Shown here piece by piece: positions 35,488 through 44,950 of a stretch of DNA of 64,000 nt. The stretch is from Rhizorhabdus wittichii RW1. Its GTDB lineage: Bacteria; Pseudomonadota; Alphaproteobacteria; Sphingomonadales; Sphingomonadaceae. The notes beneath the pieces are model-generated. The model did no database searches, was not told the DNA's origin, and saw only the letters and a list, made by a program, of their open reading frames with translations. The position numbers were made by a program, and so were the translations under genes. The DNA lies in contig CP000699.1 in the NCBI GenBank assembly GCA_000016765.1, forward strand, positions 5,087,501 through 5,151,500, given 5' to 3'. Position 1 is the first letter of the stretch; each line of letters begins with the position of its first letter.

Positions 35488-37341
35488 CTACTCCCCCTCG
35501 ACCTGGCTCACGTCGCGGACCGCGCCGCGCGCGGCGTTGGTGGTGAGGGCGGCGTAGGCGCGCAGGGCCGGGGAGACGTTGCGCTTGCGGCCGAACGGCT
35601 TCCACGCCTTCTTGCCGCGCGCGACCATCTCCTCCTGCCGGGCGGCCAGCGTCGCGTCGTCGACGTCGAGGCGGATGCCGCGATTGGGGATGTCGATCAG
35701 GATCGGGTCGCCGGTCTGGACCAGCGCGATCAGGCCGCCCTCGGCCGCCTCGGGCGAGACATGGCCGATCGACAGGCCCGACGTGCCGCCCGAGAAGCGG
35801 CCGTCGGTGATCAGCGCGCAGGCCTTGCCCAGGCCTTTCGACTTCAGATAGCTGGTCGGGTAGAGCATCTCCTGCATGCCCGGTCCGCCCTTCGGCCCCT
35901 CATAGCGGATCACCACCACGTCGCCCGCCTTCACCTCGTTGCCGAGGATGCCGGCCACCGCCGCGTCCTGGCTCTCATAGACGCGCGCGGTGCCGTGGAA
36001 GGTCAGCACGCTCTCGTCGACGCCCGCCGTCTTGACGATGCAGCCCTCGGGGGCGAGGTTGCCGAACAGCACGGCGAGGCCGCCATCCCTGGAGAAGGGC
36101 TGCTCCGCGCTGCGGATCACGCCCGCCTCGCGGTCGAGGTCGAGCTCCTTCCAGCGGTTGTTCTGGCTGAACGCCACCGTGGTGCGCACGCCGCCGGGGG
36201 CGGCCTTGTAGAAGTCGCGCACGCTCTCGCTCTCGGTGCGGCTGACGTCCCAGCGGTCGAGCGCCGCGCCCAGCGTCGGCGCGTGGACGGTCGGCAGGCC
36301 GGCGTCGATCAGCCCGGCCTTGTCGAGTTGGCCGAGGATCGCCATGATCCCGCCGGCGCGGTGGACGTCCTCCATGTGGACGTCCTGCTTGGCGGGCGCG
36401 ACCTTGCACAGGCAGGGGACGCGGCGCGACAGCCGGTCGATATCGGCCATGGTGAAGGGCACTTCGCCCTCATGCGCGGCGGCGAGCAGGTGGAGCACGG
36501 TGTTGGTCGATCCGCCCATCGCGATGTCGAGGCTCATCGCATTCTCGAAGGCGGCGAAGCTGGCGATGCTGCGCGGCAGGGCGGTGGCGTCCTCCTGCTC
36601 GTACCAGCGGCGGGCGAGGTCGACGATCGTGTGCCCGGCCTCGCGGAACAGCTTCTCGCGGTCGGCATGGGTGGCGAGGACCGATCCGTTGCCGGGCAGC
36701 GACAGGCCCAGCGCCTCGGTCAGGCAGTTCATGCTGTTGGCGGTGAACATGCCCGAGCAGGAGCCGCAGGTCGGGCAGGCCGACCGCTCGATCACCTTCA
36801 CCTCCTCGTCGGTGTAGCTCTCGTCGGCCGCGACGATCATCGCGTCGATCAGGTCGACCGCGAGGGTCTGGCCGCGAATGTCGACCTTGCCGGCCTCCAT
36901 CGGCCCGCCCGATACGAAGATGACGGGGATGTTGAGGCGCATCGCCGCCATCAGCATGCCCGGCGTGATCTTGTCGCAGTTGGAGATGCAGAGCAGCGCG
37001 TCGGCGCAATGCGCGTTGACCATATATTCGACGCTGTCGGCGATCAGGTCGCGGCTGGGCAGCGAATAGAGCATGCCGTCATGGCCCATGGCGATGCCGT
37101 CGTCGACCGCGATCGTGTTGAATTCCTTGGCGACGCCGCCCGCCGCCTCGATCTCCCGCGCGACCAGCTGGCCGAGGTCCTTGAGGTGGACATGGCCCGG
37201 CACGAACTGGGTGAAGCTGTTGGCGATCGCGATGATCGGCTTGCCGAAATCCTCGTCGGTCATGCCGGTGGCGCGCCACAGGCCGCGCGCGCCCGCCATG
37301 TTGCGGCCATGGGTGCTGGTGCGGGAACGATAAGCGGGCAT
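35488..37341 (-). CDS. ilvD: Dihydroxy-acid dehydratase
   Basis: 617 residues, matching the usual length. It dehydrates 2,3-dihydroxy-3-methylbutanoate/pentanoate to the keto acids for valine, isoleucine and leucine. The iron-sulfur cluster cysteines are in [14 protein letters not shown] and [38 protein letters not shown] near the C-terminus is the second signature. The start [20 protein letters not shown] fits the family; a frame from 37368 is rejected. It faces a divergent LysR gene. Confidence 0.97.
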   Translation of the reverse strand: MPAYRSRTSTHGRNMAGARGLWRATGMTDEDFGKPIIAIANSFTQFVPGHVHLKDLGQLVAREIEAAGGVAKEFNTIAVDDGIAMGHDGMLYSLPSRDLIADSVEYMVNAHCADALLCISNCDKITPGMLMAAMRLNIPVIFVSGGPMEAGKVDIRGQTLAVDLIDAMIVAADESYTDEEVKVIERSACPTCGSCSGMFTANSMNCLTEALGLSLPGNGSVLATHADREKLFREAGHTIVDLARRWYEQEDATALPRSIASFAAFENAMSLDIAMGGSTNTVLHLLAAAHEGEVPFTMADIDRLSRRVPCLCKVAPAKQDVHMEDVHRAGGIMAILGQLDKAGLIDAGLPTVHAPTLGAALDRWDVSRTESESVRDFYKAAPGGVRTTVAFSQNNRWKELDLDREAGVIRSAEQPFSRDGGLAVLFGNLAPEGCIVKTAGVDESVLTFHGTARVYESQDAAVAGILGNEVKAGDVVVIRYEGPKGGPGMQEMLYPTSYLKSKGLGKACALITDGRFSGGTSGLSIGHVSPEAAEGGLIALVQTGDPILIDIPNRGIRLDVDDATLAARQEEMVARGKKAWKPFGRKRNVSPALRAYAALTTNAARGAVRDVSQVEGE

Positions 37342-37449
37342 GTCCACGGTCCTCGAATTCTTGTCCACGTGGCGGCCATGATAGGCGCTTTCGGAAGGGT
37401 TGGGAAATATACTATTCAGTCGCTATAAGGTCGCTGGGAGACTTAATAG

Positions 37450-38400
37450 ATGGACCTGCGCCAGCTCCGCCATTTCCTCGCGGTCGCCGACACGCTGCAT
37501 TTCGGCCGCGCTGCGGAGCGGCTCGGCATGACCCAGCCGCCGCTCAGCCAGTCGATCCTCGCGCTCGAACGCCGGCTCGGCGCGGACCTGTTCGTCCGCT
37601 CCAAGCGCAGCGTCGCGCTGACCGCCTTCGGGCGGCAATGGCTCGACCATGTCCGGCCGGCGGTGGAGGCGGTCGCCGCGCTCCCCGCCGTCGCAGAGCG
37701 GTTGCGGTCGGGGGCATCGGGGCGGCTGTCGCTCGCCTTCGTCAGCACCGCCGACTATAATGTGCTGCCGACGCTGGTCGCGCGCTATTCCTCGGCCTTC
37801 CCGGAGGTCGAGCTGGAGTTGGTCGAGGCGACCAGCGACGTCCAGGTCGAGGACCTGCTGAGCGGACGGATCAACGCCGGCATCCTGATCTCGACGCGAT
37901 CGGCGCTGCCGCCGGCGCTGGCCTATCGCCCGCTGCTCAACGAGCCGCTGGTCGCGGCGGTGCCCGAAAGCTGGATCGACGAGGGGCGCCTCGCGACCGG
38001 CGACGGAACGCTGCGCGATGACCGATGGATGGCGCAGCCGCTGATCATCTTCCCGGCGCGGGTCGCGCCCGATTTCCACGATCTGGTGATGCGCTTCTAC
38101 CGGTCGCGCGGGCACCAGCCCTTCATCCGGCAGGAGGCGATCCAGATGCAGACGATCATCAGCCTGGTCTCGGCCGGGCTCGGCATGGCGCTGGTGCCGG
38201 CCTCGCTGCGGCATCTGGCGCGGACCGGGGTGCGCTACCTGCCGCTCGCGGGCGCGCCGGAGCTCGAAACCGGGCTGGCGTGGCGCGAGCGGGACGACAG
38301 CCCGACGCTGGCGGCGTTCCTCGGTATCGCTTTCGAGGCCTTGCCTCACCATTCCCCCGCGCCTAGGACGCCTCCTCATGCGGCCAACACGTCATCCTGA
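37450..38400 (+). CDS. LysR family transcriptional regulator
   Basis: 316 residues: HTH in MDLRQLRHFLAVADTLHFGRAAERLGMTQPPLSQSILALERRLG pattern and an effector domain from about residue 90 (GRLSLAFVSTADYNVLPTLVARY). A GGGAG site precedes the ATG. It is divergent from ilvD across 108 bp, so it may control branched-chain synthesis, although no other ilv gene is in the window. Its 3' end runs into a REP element, and its last residues (PHAANTSS) come from that repeat's edge. Confidence 0.92.
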   Translation: MDLRQLRHFLAVADTLHFGRAAERLGMTQPPLSQSILALERRLGADLFVRSKRSVALTAFGRQWLDHVRPAVEAVAALPAVAERLRSGASGRLSLAFVSTADYNVLPTLVARYSSAFPEVELELVEATSDVQVEDLLSGRINAGILISTRSALPPALAYRPLLNEPLVAAVPESWIDEGRLATGDGTLRDDRWMAQPLIIFPARVAPDFHDLVMRFYRSRGHQPFIRQEAIQMQTIISLVSAGLGMALVPASLRHLARTGVRYLPLAGAPELETGLAWRERDDSPTLAAFLGIAFEALPHHSPAPRTPPHAANTSS

Positions 38401-38478
38401 ACTTGTTTCAGGATCCACCGCGCCACAAGGCATGGCTATGAGGATGATGGGTGGATGCTGAAGCAAGTTCAGCATGAC
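38391..38478. repeat. REP palindrome pair (GTCATCCTGAACTTGTTTCAG type)
   Basis: Left copy GTCATCCTGAAC...GGATC and right inverted copy beginning GGATGCTGAAGC and ending AGCATGAC. It covers the end of the LysR gene and the start of the small lipoprotein gene; read in one frame it gives the peptide MLKQVQHD often mis-annotated from such repeats. Confidence 0.8.
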
Positions 38479-38487
38479 GGTTATGGT

Positions 38488-38841
38488 GTGACGCGGCCGC
38501 TCGCTTCGGGCGCTGGCCTTGCGGCCGCCCTCCTGCTCACTGCCTGCGGGTCCGCCGACGACGCGGTCGCCGGGGCCCGGCCGATCGACTGCCGCCTCGC
38601 CGAGGCCAGGGGCTTCGAGCAAATCTGCTCGGTGGAGCGGATGGAGAGCCCCGACGGGCCGGTCCTCGTCGCGCGCGGGCCCGACGGCGGGTTCCGCCGG
38701 CTGCTGATCGTCAAGGACGGGCGCGGCGTGATCGCCGCCGACGGCGCCGAGCCGGTCGAGGTGCGGCCGGCGGGCACGGGCCATGTCGACGTGACGGCGG
38801 GTGGCATGGTCTATCGCCTGCCCGCGAAGGTGGCGGCATGA
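38488..38841 (+). CDS. Putative lipoprotein
   Basis: 117 residues from a GTG directly after the REP element; the N-terminus VTRPLASGAGLAAALLLTAC carries a lipobox (LTAC). The mature part is small with two further Cys (IDCRLAEARGFEQICSVERM) and a C-terminal beta-rich segment. An ATG at 38455 lies inside the repeat and gives MLKQVQHD, so it is probably not the true start. The stop overlaps nnrD/nnrE gene by four bases (ATGA). Confidence 0.7.
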   Translation: MTRPLASGAGLAAALLLTACGSADDAVAGARPIDCRLAEARGFEQICSVERMESPDGPVLVARGPDGGFRRLLIVKDGRGVIAADGAEPVEVRPAGTGHVDVTAGGMVYRLPAKVAA

Positions 38842-40211
38842 ACGGCCGGCCGATCCTCACCGCCGCCGAGACGCGTGCCGCCGAGGCGGCGGTGTTCGCG
38901 ACCGGCGTCACCGTCGAGCAGGCGATGGAGGCCGCCGGCGGCGTCGTCGCCGAGGCGGCGTGGCGCCATGCCGGCCGGGTGCCGACGCTGGTGCTGTGCG
39001 GGCCCGGCAATAATGGCGGCGACGGCTATGTGATTGCGCGGCTGCTCAAGGCGCGGGGGCTCAAGGTCCGGGTCGCGGCGAGCGGGGAACCGAAGACCGA
39101 CGCCGCCCGCGCGATGCGCGCGCGCTGGGACGGGCCGGTCGAGCCGCTGGCCGACGTCGCGCCGGCGCCGCTGCTGATCGACGCGCTGTTCGGCACCGGG
39201 CTCGCGCGGCCGCTCGATCCGGCGATCGCGGCGCCGCTCGAACGGCTGGCGAAGGCGGCGCGGCTGCGCATCGCGGTCGACCTGCCGAGCGGGGTGGGGA
39301 CCGACGACGGCGCGCTGCTCGGCCCCGGCATCGCCTATGAGATGACGGTCGCGCTGGCGGTGCTCAAGCCCGCCCACCGGCTCCAGCCGGCGGCAGCGCT
39401 GATGGGCCGGCTGGTGCTCGGCGACATCGATATTCCCGGCGCGTCGAAGCTGGTCGAGATCGCCCGCCCCCATTTGCCGGCGCCGGGCCCTGCCGACCAT
39501 AAATATACGCGCGGCCATGTCGTCGTGGCCGAGGGCGCGATGCCGGGCGCGGCGCTGCTGTCCGCGATGGCGGCGCAGCGTGGCGGCGCGGGCTATGTCA
39601 CGCTGGCGGGCAGGGCGACGGGGCAGGGCGGCCCCGCCGCGATCGTGCGCCGCGACGCGCCGCTCGGCGAGATCCTCGCCGACGATCGGGTCGGCGTGGC
39701 GCTGGTCGGCCCGGGGCTCGGCCGCGACGCGGCGGCGCGGGCGCTGCTCGACGTCGCGCTGGCGGCGGGCAGGCCGCTGGTGCTCGACGCCGATGCGCTG
39801 GTGCTGCTGGCGGGCAGCGGCGCGCTGTCCGGCATGCCGATCCTGACCCCGCATGAGGGTGAGTTCACGAAGCTGTTCGGCGAGCTGCCCGGCAGTCGGA
39901 TCGACCGCGCCCGCGCGGCGGCGGAGCGGTCGCGGGCCGTGGTCGTGCTCAAGGGCCCCGACACGGTGGTGGCCGCTCCCGACGGCCGCGCGGCGATCGC
40001 GGCGCCCGCGCCGGGCTGGCTCGCCACCGCCGGGACCGGCGACGTCCTCGCCGGGCTGATCGCGGCGAACCGGGCGCGGGGGCTTGATCCCTTCGACGCC
40101 GCCTGCGCGGGCGTGTGGCTGCACGGCTATGCCGCCAGGCTGGCGGGGGCGGGGTTGATCGCCGACGACCTGATCGCGCATCTGCCGCGAGCGCTGGAGG
40201 CCTGCCTGTGA
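38838..40211 (+). CDS. nnr: Bifunctional NAD(P)H-hydrate epimerase / ADP-dependent dehydratase
   Basis: 457 residues, a fusion as in E. coli YjeF. The N-terminal epimerase (about 1-200) has VLCGPGNNGGDGYVIARLL and IDALFGTGL; the C-terminal dehydratase (about 215-457) has LVGPGLGRD, LDADALVLL, TPHEGEFTKLFG and GTGDVLAGLIAA. Together they repair hydrated NADH and NADPH. The gene overlaps the lipoprotein gene upstream and the methyltransferase gene downstream by four bases each. Confidence 0.96.
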   Translation: MNGRPILTAAETRAAEAAVFATGVTVEQAMEAAGGVVAEAAWRHAGRVPTLVLCGPGNNGGDGYVIARLLKARGLKVRVAASGEPKTDAARAMRARWDGPVEPLADVAPAPLLIDALFGTGLARPLDPAIAAPLERLAKAARLRIAVDLPSGVGTDDGALLGPGIAYEMTVALAVLKPAHRLQPAAALMGRLVLGDIDIPGASKLVEIARPHLPAPGPADHKYTRGHVVVAEGAMPGAALLSAMAAQRGGAGYVTLAGRATGQGGPAAIVRRDAPLGEILADDRVGVALVGPGLGRDAAARALLDVALAAGRPLVLDADALVLLAGSGALSGMPILTPHEGEFTKLFGELPGSRIDRARAAAERSRAVVVLKGPDTVVAAPDGRAAIAAPAPGWLATAGTGDVLAGLIAANRARGLDPFDAACAGVWLHGYAARLAGAGLIADDLIAHLPRALEACL

Positions 40212-41425
40212 GCGACGAGGCAGTGAAGGACTGGGAGCCGATCGTCCGCATCGCCGCCCGCGGCGAGGGGATCACCGCCGACGGCCGCCATTCGCCGCTG
40301 TCGGCGCCGGGCGACCTGCTCGGGCTCGACGGCAGCCTGCAATGGGGGCCGCACCATGTCGAGCCGCCGTGCCGCCATTTTCCCAAATGCGGCGGCTGCC
40401 AGCTCCAGCAGGTCGACGACCAATCCTATGCCGATTTCCTCGGCCAGCGGATCACCGGCGCGCTGGCCCAGCAGAAGATCGACGCGCCGCCGCTGGCGCC
40501 TGCCGCGCTGTCCGCGCCCGGGACGCGCCGCCGCGCCTCGCTCCACGCCGAACGACAGGGCAAGCGGATGCTGCTCGGCTTCAACGAGGCGCAGAGCCAC
40601 CATATCGTCGACCTGCGCATGTGCGCGGTCCTCGATCCGAAGCTGTTCGCGCTGGTCGATCCGCTGCGTCGGCTGCTCCACCCGATGCTGCGCGACCGGC
40701 GCGCGGCGGGGGTGCAGATGACGCTGGTCGACCAGGGCGTCGACCTGCTGATCGAAAAGGTCGAGGTCGACGGGCTCGCCGCGATCGAGGGACTCAATGA
40801 TTTCGCGCAGGCGCATGGCCTCGCGCGGCTGTCGGTCGACGACGGCTACGGCCCGCAGCCGCGCTGGGAGCCCGAGCCGGCGACGGTGACGCTGGGCGGC
40901 GTCGCGGTGCCTTTCCCGGCGGGCGGCTTCCTCCAGGCGACCGCCGAGGGCGAGGCGGCGCTGCTCGCCGAGGTCGAGGCGATCGTCGGCGACGCCCGGC
41001 TGGTCGCCGATCTCTTCGCCGGGCTCGGCACCTTCTCCCTCCCGCTGGCGCGGACGCGGCGCGTCTATGCGGCCGAGGGCGCGCGTGACGCGGTGCTGGG
41101 GCTGAAGGCGGCGGCCGACCGCAGCCAGCGGATGATCGGCATCGACCATCGCGACCTGTTCCGCCGGCCGCTCGACGCCGCCGAACTCGACCGCTTCGAC
41201 GTGGTCGTGCTCGATCCGCCCCGCGCGGGCGCCAGGGAACAGATGCCCGCGCTTGCCGCGACGACGAAGGTGCGGCGGATCGCCTATGTCTCGTGCAACC
41301 CCTCCACCTTCGGCCGCGACGCGCGGACGCTGGTCGAGGGCGGCTGGCGGCTGGAGCGGATCACGCCGGTCGGCCAGTTCCGCTGGTCGACCCACACGGA
41401 ACTGGTGGCGGCGTTCGCACGGTAG
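40208..41425 (+). CDS. Class I SAM-dependent RNA (uracil-5) methyltransferase, RlmD/TrmA-like
   Basis: 405 residues from a GTG that overlaps the previous stop (GTGA). A four-cysteine iron-sulfur motif begins at CRHFPKCGGCQLQQ with a further Cys in LRMCAVLD. The methyltransferase domain has VADLFAGLGTFSLPLA (SAM binding), DVVVLDPPRAGA and the catalytic-type SYVSCNPSTFGRDA motif region with Cys in VSCNPS. It should methylate uracil-C5 in rRNA or tRNA; which site is uncertain. No TRAM domain is obvious at the N-terminus. Confidence 0.9.
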   Translation: MSDEAVKDWEPIVRIAARGEGITADGRHSPLSAPGDLLGLDGSLQWGPHHVEPPCRHFPKCGGCQLQQVDDQSYADFLGQRITGALAQQKIDAPPLAPAALSAPGTRRRASLHAERQGKRMLLGFNEAQSHHIVDLRMCAVLDPKLFALVDPLRRLLHPMLRDRRAAGVQMTLVDQGVDLLIEKVEVDGLAAIEGLNDFAQAHGLARLSVDDGYGPQPRWEPEPATVTLGGVAVPFPAGGFLQATAEGEAALLAEVEAIVGDARLVADLFAGLGTFSLPLARTRRVYAAEGARDAVLGLKAAADRSQRMIGIDHRDLFRRPLDAAELDRFDVVVLDPPRAGAREQMPALAATTKVRRIAYVSCNPSTFGRDARTLVEGGWRLERITPVGQFRWSTHTELVAAFAR

Positions 41426-41431
41426 GCGCTG

Positions 41432-41866
41432 TCAGGCGGCCGGGCCGCCGAACAGCAGCAGCGCGGCGCGCAGGCTCAGCACGAACAGGACCAGCGACGC
41501 CGCGACGAAGATCGCGAAGCGCAGCATCACCAGGTTGACCGTCGCCTGGACGAGGCTGTGGACGATCCGCAGCGCGACATAGGCCCAGGCCAGCGTCGCG
41601 TTGAGCCCGCCGCCCGCCGCGAGCAGGGAGAGGGTGATCGCGACCGCGTAGAAGATGGTCGGCTGCTCGTGGAGGTGATTGTAATTGTCGGCCTTCCAGC
41701 GGACCCGCGCCGGGATCTTGTCCATGAATTCGCTGGCCGGCCGGCCGGGATCGTAGACGATGCCGCCCTTGACCATCGCCGGGATGCGCGTGGCGTAGAG
41801 CCATGTCCACATCACGAACGTCCACAGCACCAGCGCGATCACCGCGCACAATATCGGCGTATGCAT
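41432..41866 (-). CDS. MAPEG family membrane protein
   Basis: 144 residues with about four membrane helices (ILCAVIALVLWTFVMWTWLYA; TIFYAVAITLSLLAAGGG; LAWAYVALRIVHSLVQATV; FAIFVAASLVLFVLSLRAALLLF) and the family-like DNYNHLHEQPTIFYA and RIVHSLVQ. MAPEG proteins include microsomal glutathione transferases; function in bacteria is mostly unknown. GGGAGGATCGC precedes the ATG. It converges with the methyltransferase gene with 6 bp between stops. Confidence 0.88.
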   Translation of the reverse strand: MHTPILCAVIALVLWTFVMWTWLYATRIPAMVKGGIVYDPGRPASEFMDKIPARVRWKADNYNHLHEQPTIFYAVAITLSLLAAGGGLNATLAWAYVALRIVHSLVQATVNLVMLRFAIFVAASLVLFVLSLRAALLLFGGPAA

Positions 41867-42022
41867 GCGATCCTCCCTCTCCCCGGCTGTCCGCATCGCA
41901 GCCGAAACCTTGCATCAACTACCATATTGCTTCGACCAAAGGCGAAACGATCGCGAATTTAGCCGGGTGAATGCGTATCATTGCTGAGTGCGTGGCTCAG
42001 GGGGCCATGCGATAAGCAACGC

Positions 42023-42475
42023 ATGTACCAGTCGCTTATCTATGTCAGCCGCAGCAGGCTCGAATTGCCGTCCCAGGCGGCGGAGATCGACCGGATCGTG
42101 GCGGGTTCGATCATACGCAACGGCCGCCTCGGCGTGCGCGGCGCGCTGATCTTCACCGAGCGTCATTTCGCCCAGATATTGGAAGGCCCGTCAGGCGCGA
42201 TCGCGGAGCTGATGGACAGCATCCGCCGCGATCCGCGGCACGAGGCGGTGACGGTGATCGAGGACAAGCCGATCGACGGCTATCGCTTCCCGGACTGGAG
42301 CCTCGCCTATTGGGGCGACGCCAGCTACATGGACCAGCATGTCGCGCGGGTGCTCGACAAGGCCGACGCGCTCAGCCGGACCCAGCAGACCGCCAATCTC
42401 TACGAATTGCTGCGGAAGCTGTCGCAGGCGAGCCACGATCAGGACGGCCCGATCGGGCGGCCCTCCTCGCACTGA
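42023..42475 (+). CDS. BLUF-domain blue-light sensor
   Basis: 150 residues: BLUF domain (residues 1-100) and a short helical tail. The FAD-contacting residues can be placed: Tyr7 in SLIYVSRS, Asn33 in IRNGRLG and Gln51 in FAQILEGP, with Trp in DWSLAYW. Spacing from Tyr to Asn and Gln is two residues longer than in AppA. It senses blue light through flavin hydrogen-bond change and signals by protein contact; no EAL or cyclase domain is attached. A partner is not evident in the neighbourhood. Confidence 0.9.
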   Translation: MYQSLIYVSRSRLELPSQAAEIDRIVAGSIIRNGRLGVRGALIFTERHFAQILEGPSGAIAELMDSIRRDPRHEAVTVIEDKPIDGYRFPDWSLAYWGDASYMDQHVARVLDKADALSRTQQTANLYELLRKLSQASHDQDGPIGRPSSH

Positions 42476-42493
42476 AGGCACTTCTCCATCTCT

Positions 42494-42523
42494 CCGTCAT
42501 TCCCGCGAAAGCGGGAATGACGG
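42494..42523. repeat. Short REP hairpin
   Basis: Perfect palindrome CCGTCATTCCCGC-GAAA-GCGGGAATGACGG, 13-bp arms with a GAAA loop, 18 bp after the BLUF stop. It could serve as a terminator for the BLUF and for the convergent deoxyhypusine-synthase-like gene. Confidence 0.8.
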
Positions 42524-42562
42524 AGGAGGATAGGTCGATCGCCCGAAAGGGCGCTGTTCAAA

Positions 42563-43615
42563 TCAGTCGAACAGCTTGCCCCAGGCGCGCTTGGCGCGGG
42601 TCTTCCAGTGGCCGCGATGATAGGCGTCGGACGCCAGCAGCGGGATCACCGAGCCGGCTTCCGCGAACACCATCTGCTCGATGCCAGTGTTGACCTTGCC
42701 CCAGCTCGCCGCCTCCTGGAGGGTCGAGGAGGAGCAGGCGCCGTCGCGCACGTCGGCGACGGTGATCTGCACCGCATATTTGTGCACCTCGACATCGTCA
42801 TGGCCGAGGATCTCGGCGCAGACGACGGTGTCCTGGATGAAGTTCTTCGGCACGCCGCCGCCGATCATCAGCAGGCCGCTGGTGCCCGCCTTGATCTTGA
42901 TGTCGGTCAGTTCGCGGAAGTCGGCGATCGCGTCGAGCACCATATAGGGGCGGCCCGCCTTCATGCAGTCGACCTGGTGCTTGACCAGGCCGAAGCCGGC
43001 CGAGCTGTCGACGAAGGCCGGGCAGAAGATCGGCACGTCATGCTCATAGGCGAGCTTGACGAGGCTGTTCTCCTTCTTGCCGTGCTCGACGAGGTACTTG
43101 CCCATCTCGCGGATGAAGGCGCGGCTCGAATAGGGGCGGGGCTCCAGCGCGTTGGCGATCTTGTAGATCGTGTGGTCGCAGTCCTGGAGCTGCTCCTCGT
43201 CGATATAGGTGTCGTAGATGCGGTCGATCAGCAGCGAGCGCAGCGTGTCGTCGTCGGGCACTTCGAGCGCCTGATAGTGCTTGTGGCCGAGGCCCTCGAA
43301 GAAATCCATGTCGACGATCGAGGCGCCGGTCGCGACGACCGCGTCGACCATGCCCGAGCGGACCAGCTCGGCATAGGCGTCCATGCAGCCGCCCGCCGAG
43401 GTCGAGCCCGCGATCACCAGGAAGATGGTGCAGTCCGGGTCCTCGAGCATCTGGTTGTAGATGCCGGTCGCGCGGGCGAGGTCGCGGCTGGTGAAGCTCA
43501 TCTTGCCCATCGCGTCGATGATCGGGCGCGCGTCGAAGCTCTTGATGTCGATATGCTCGACGGTGGTCGAGAGCAGCTCGGCCTTGCGCGTGTCGTTGAT
43601 GGCGGCGTCGTTCAT
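42563..43615 (-). CDS. Deoxyhypusine synthase-like protein (probable homospermidine synthase type)
   Basis: 350 residues of the deoxyhypusine synthase fold: NAD-binding STSAGGCMDAYAELVRSG, PIFCPAFVDSSAGFGL, IGGGVPKNF and EAASWGKVN, where Lys307 corresponds to the enzyme-substrate imine lysine. Bacteria lack eIF5A, so such proteins make polyamines, for example homospermidine from putrescine. The gene lies just downstream of an ornithine decarboxylase gene, which supports that role; related bacterial enzymes using agmatine derivatives are an alternative. The ATG at 43615 has GAGGAAAG upstream. Confidence 0.88.
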   Translation of the reverse strand: MNDAAINDTRKAELLSTTVEHIDIKSFDARPIIDAMGKMSFTSRDLARATGIYNQMLEDPDCTIFLVIAGSTSAGGCMDAYAELVRSGMVDAVVATGASIVDMDFFEGLGHKHYQALEVPDDDTLRSLLIDRIYDTYIDEEQLQDCDHTIYKIANALEPRPYSSRAFIREMGKYLVEHGKKENSLVKLAYEHDVPIFCPAFVDSSAGFGLVKHQVDCMKAGRPYMVLDAIADFRELTDIKIKAGTSGLLMIGGGVPKNFIQDTVVCAEILGHDDVEVHKYAVQITVADVRDGACSSSTLQEAASWGKVNTGIEQMVFAEAGSVIPLLASDAYHRGHWKTRAKRAWGKLFD

Positions 43616-43640
43616 GGGACTTTCCTCGTAAAATTCCTTC

Positions 43641-43736
43641 GTCATGCCAGCGAAGGCTGGCATCCATGTCTCTCTCAACGGGAGATGCCGTCGATCGTGA
43701 CAACAGACATGGACCCCAGCCTGCGCTGGGGTGACG
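43641..43736. repeat. REP element between the two polyamine genes
   Basis: Left copy GTCATGCCAGCGAAGGCTGGCAT and right inverted copy ATGGACCCCAGCCTGCGCTGGGGTGAC, each a hairpin. It lies between ornithine decarboxylase and the deoxyhypusine-synthase-like gene, inside what would be their transcript. Confidence 0.7.
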
Positions 43737-43756
43737 AGTCTATTGTGGTTGGGCTC

Positions 43757-44950
43757 TTACAGCTTGATGACGTTCGACGAAACCGCCTCGCGCACGTCGT
43801 CGTCCTGGACGTAGAGCGTCGCCATCGGCTCGTCCTCGACGATCACGCGGTCGCCCGCGGTGAAGCCGTTGAAGCCGGTGCGCATCGCGCAGCCATAGGC
43901 GCCGAGCATGCCGATCTCGATATAGTCGCCAGGGCCGACGTCGGCGGGCAGCATGAACGGGCCGGCCATGCGATCCATGTCGTCGCAGGTCGGGCCGTAG
44001 AAGCTGAAGCCGATGTCGCGGGCCGGCGACTCCGGCTCGCGCAGCAGCTTGACCGGGAAGCGCCAGCCGATGTGCGCCGCGTCGAACAGCGCGCCATAGG
44101 CGCCGTCGTTGATATACAGCTCGTCGCCGCGGCGGCGCTCGACGCGCACCAGCAGGCTCGCATATTCGGCGCACAGCGCGCGGCCGGGCTCGCACCACAG
44201 CTCCGACGAATAGCTGACCGGCAGGCTTTCGAACGCCTGGTGGATCGCGCCGAAATAGGCTTCGAGCGCGGGCGGCTCCATGTCCGGATAGACCGAGGGG
44301 AAGCCGCCGCCCACGTCGATCACGTCGACGGTGACCGCCGCCGCGACGATCGCCGCGCGGACGCGCTCCATCGCCTGGACATAGGCCGACGGGCTCATCG
44401 CCTGGCTGCCGACGTGGAAGCAGATGCCGAGCGCGTCGGCGACCTGGCGGGTGCGCTGCAGCAGCTCCTTGGCCTCGGCCTGCTCGACCCCGAATTTGGA
44501 GGCGAGGCTGAGCTTCGACAGTTCCGACGAGACGCGCATGCGGACGCACAGGGTCAGGTCGGTCGCGCCGTTGGTGGCGCGGACGATCTTCTCCAGCTCC
44601 TCGATCGAGTCGAGCGAGAAGGTGCGGACGCCATAGTCGGAATAGGCCTCGGCGATCGCTTCCTCGGCCTTGACCGGGTGCATGAAGCACAGGGTCGCCT
44701 CCGGCGCGATGCCGGCGACGAGGCGGACCTCGGCGATCGACGCGACGTCGAAATGGGTGATCCCGTTCTCCCAGAGGATCTGGATGAGCTCGGGCGACGG
44801 ATTCGCCTTCACCGCATACATCGAACGACCCTGGAACTTCTCGACGAAGAACCGGGCGGCCCGCGCGGCGGCGTGGGGACGAAGGAGCGTTACCGGCTGA
44901 ACCGGTCGAAGGGCGGTAGCTAGCCCCAGCGCGCTATGGTGCTTGTGCAA
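43757..44950 (-). CDS. Ornithine decarboxylase (fold III, PLP-dependent)
   Basis: 397 residues. It makes putrescine from ornithine (lysine to cadaverine is possible). The PLP lysine is Lys48 in MYAVKANPSP; HVGSQ, VGGGFPS, WCEPGRAL and the substrate-side GPTCDDMDRM Cys are present. The start codon is TTG with GGAGG nine bases upstream; no ATG occurs before residue 44, so TTG is needed for a complete barrel. The polyamine partner gene is downstream with a REP element in between. Confidence 0.92.
   Translation of the reverse strand: MHKHHSALGLATALRPVQPVTLLRPHAAARAARFFVEKFQGRSMYAVKANPSPELIQILWENGITHFDVASIAEVRLVAGIAPEATLCFMHPVKAEEAIAEAYSDYGVRTFSLDSIEELEKIVRATNGATDLTLCVRMRVSSELSKLSLASKFGVEQAEAKELLQRTRQVADALGICFHVGSQAMSPSAYVQAMERVRAAIVAAAVTVDVIDVGGGFPSVYPDMEPPALEAYFGAIHQAFESLPVSYSSELWCEPGRALCAEYASLLVRVERRRGDELYINDGAYGALFDAAHIGWRFPVKLLREPESPARDIGFSFYGPTCDDMDRMAGPFMLPADVGPGDYIEIGMLGAYGCAMRTGFNGFTAGDRVIVEDEPMATLYVQDDDVREAVSSNVIKL

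Noticed and set aside
35458-37428. 656-residue frame opposite ilvD
   Set aside because: Shadow of ilvD; no family features.
42608-44923. 771-residue frame opposite the two polyamine genes
   Set aside because: Spans both genes and the REP element between them; composition is that of a GC shadow.
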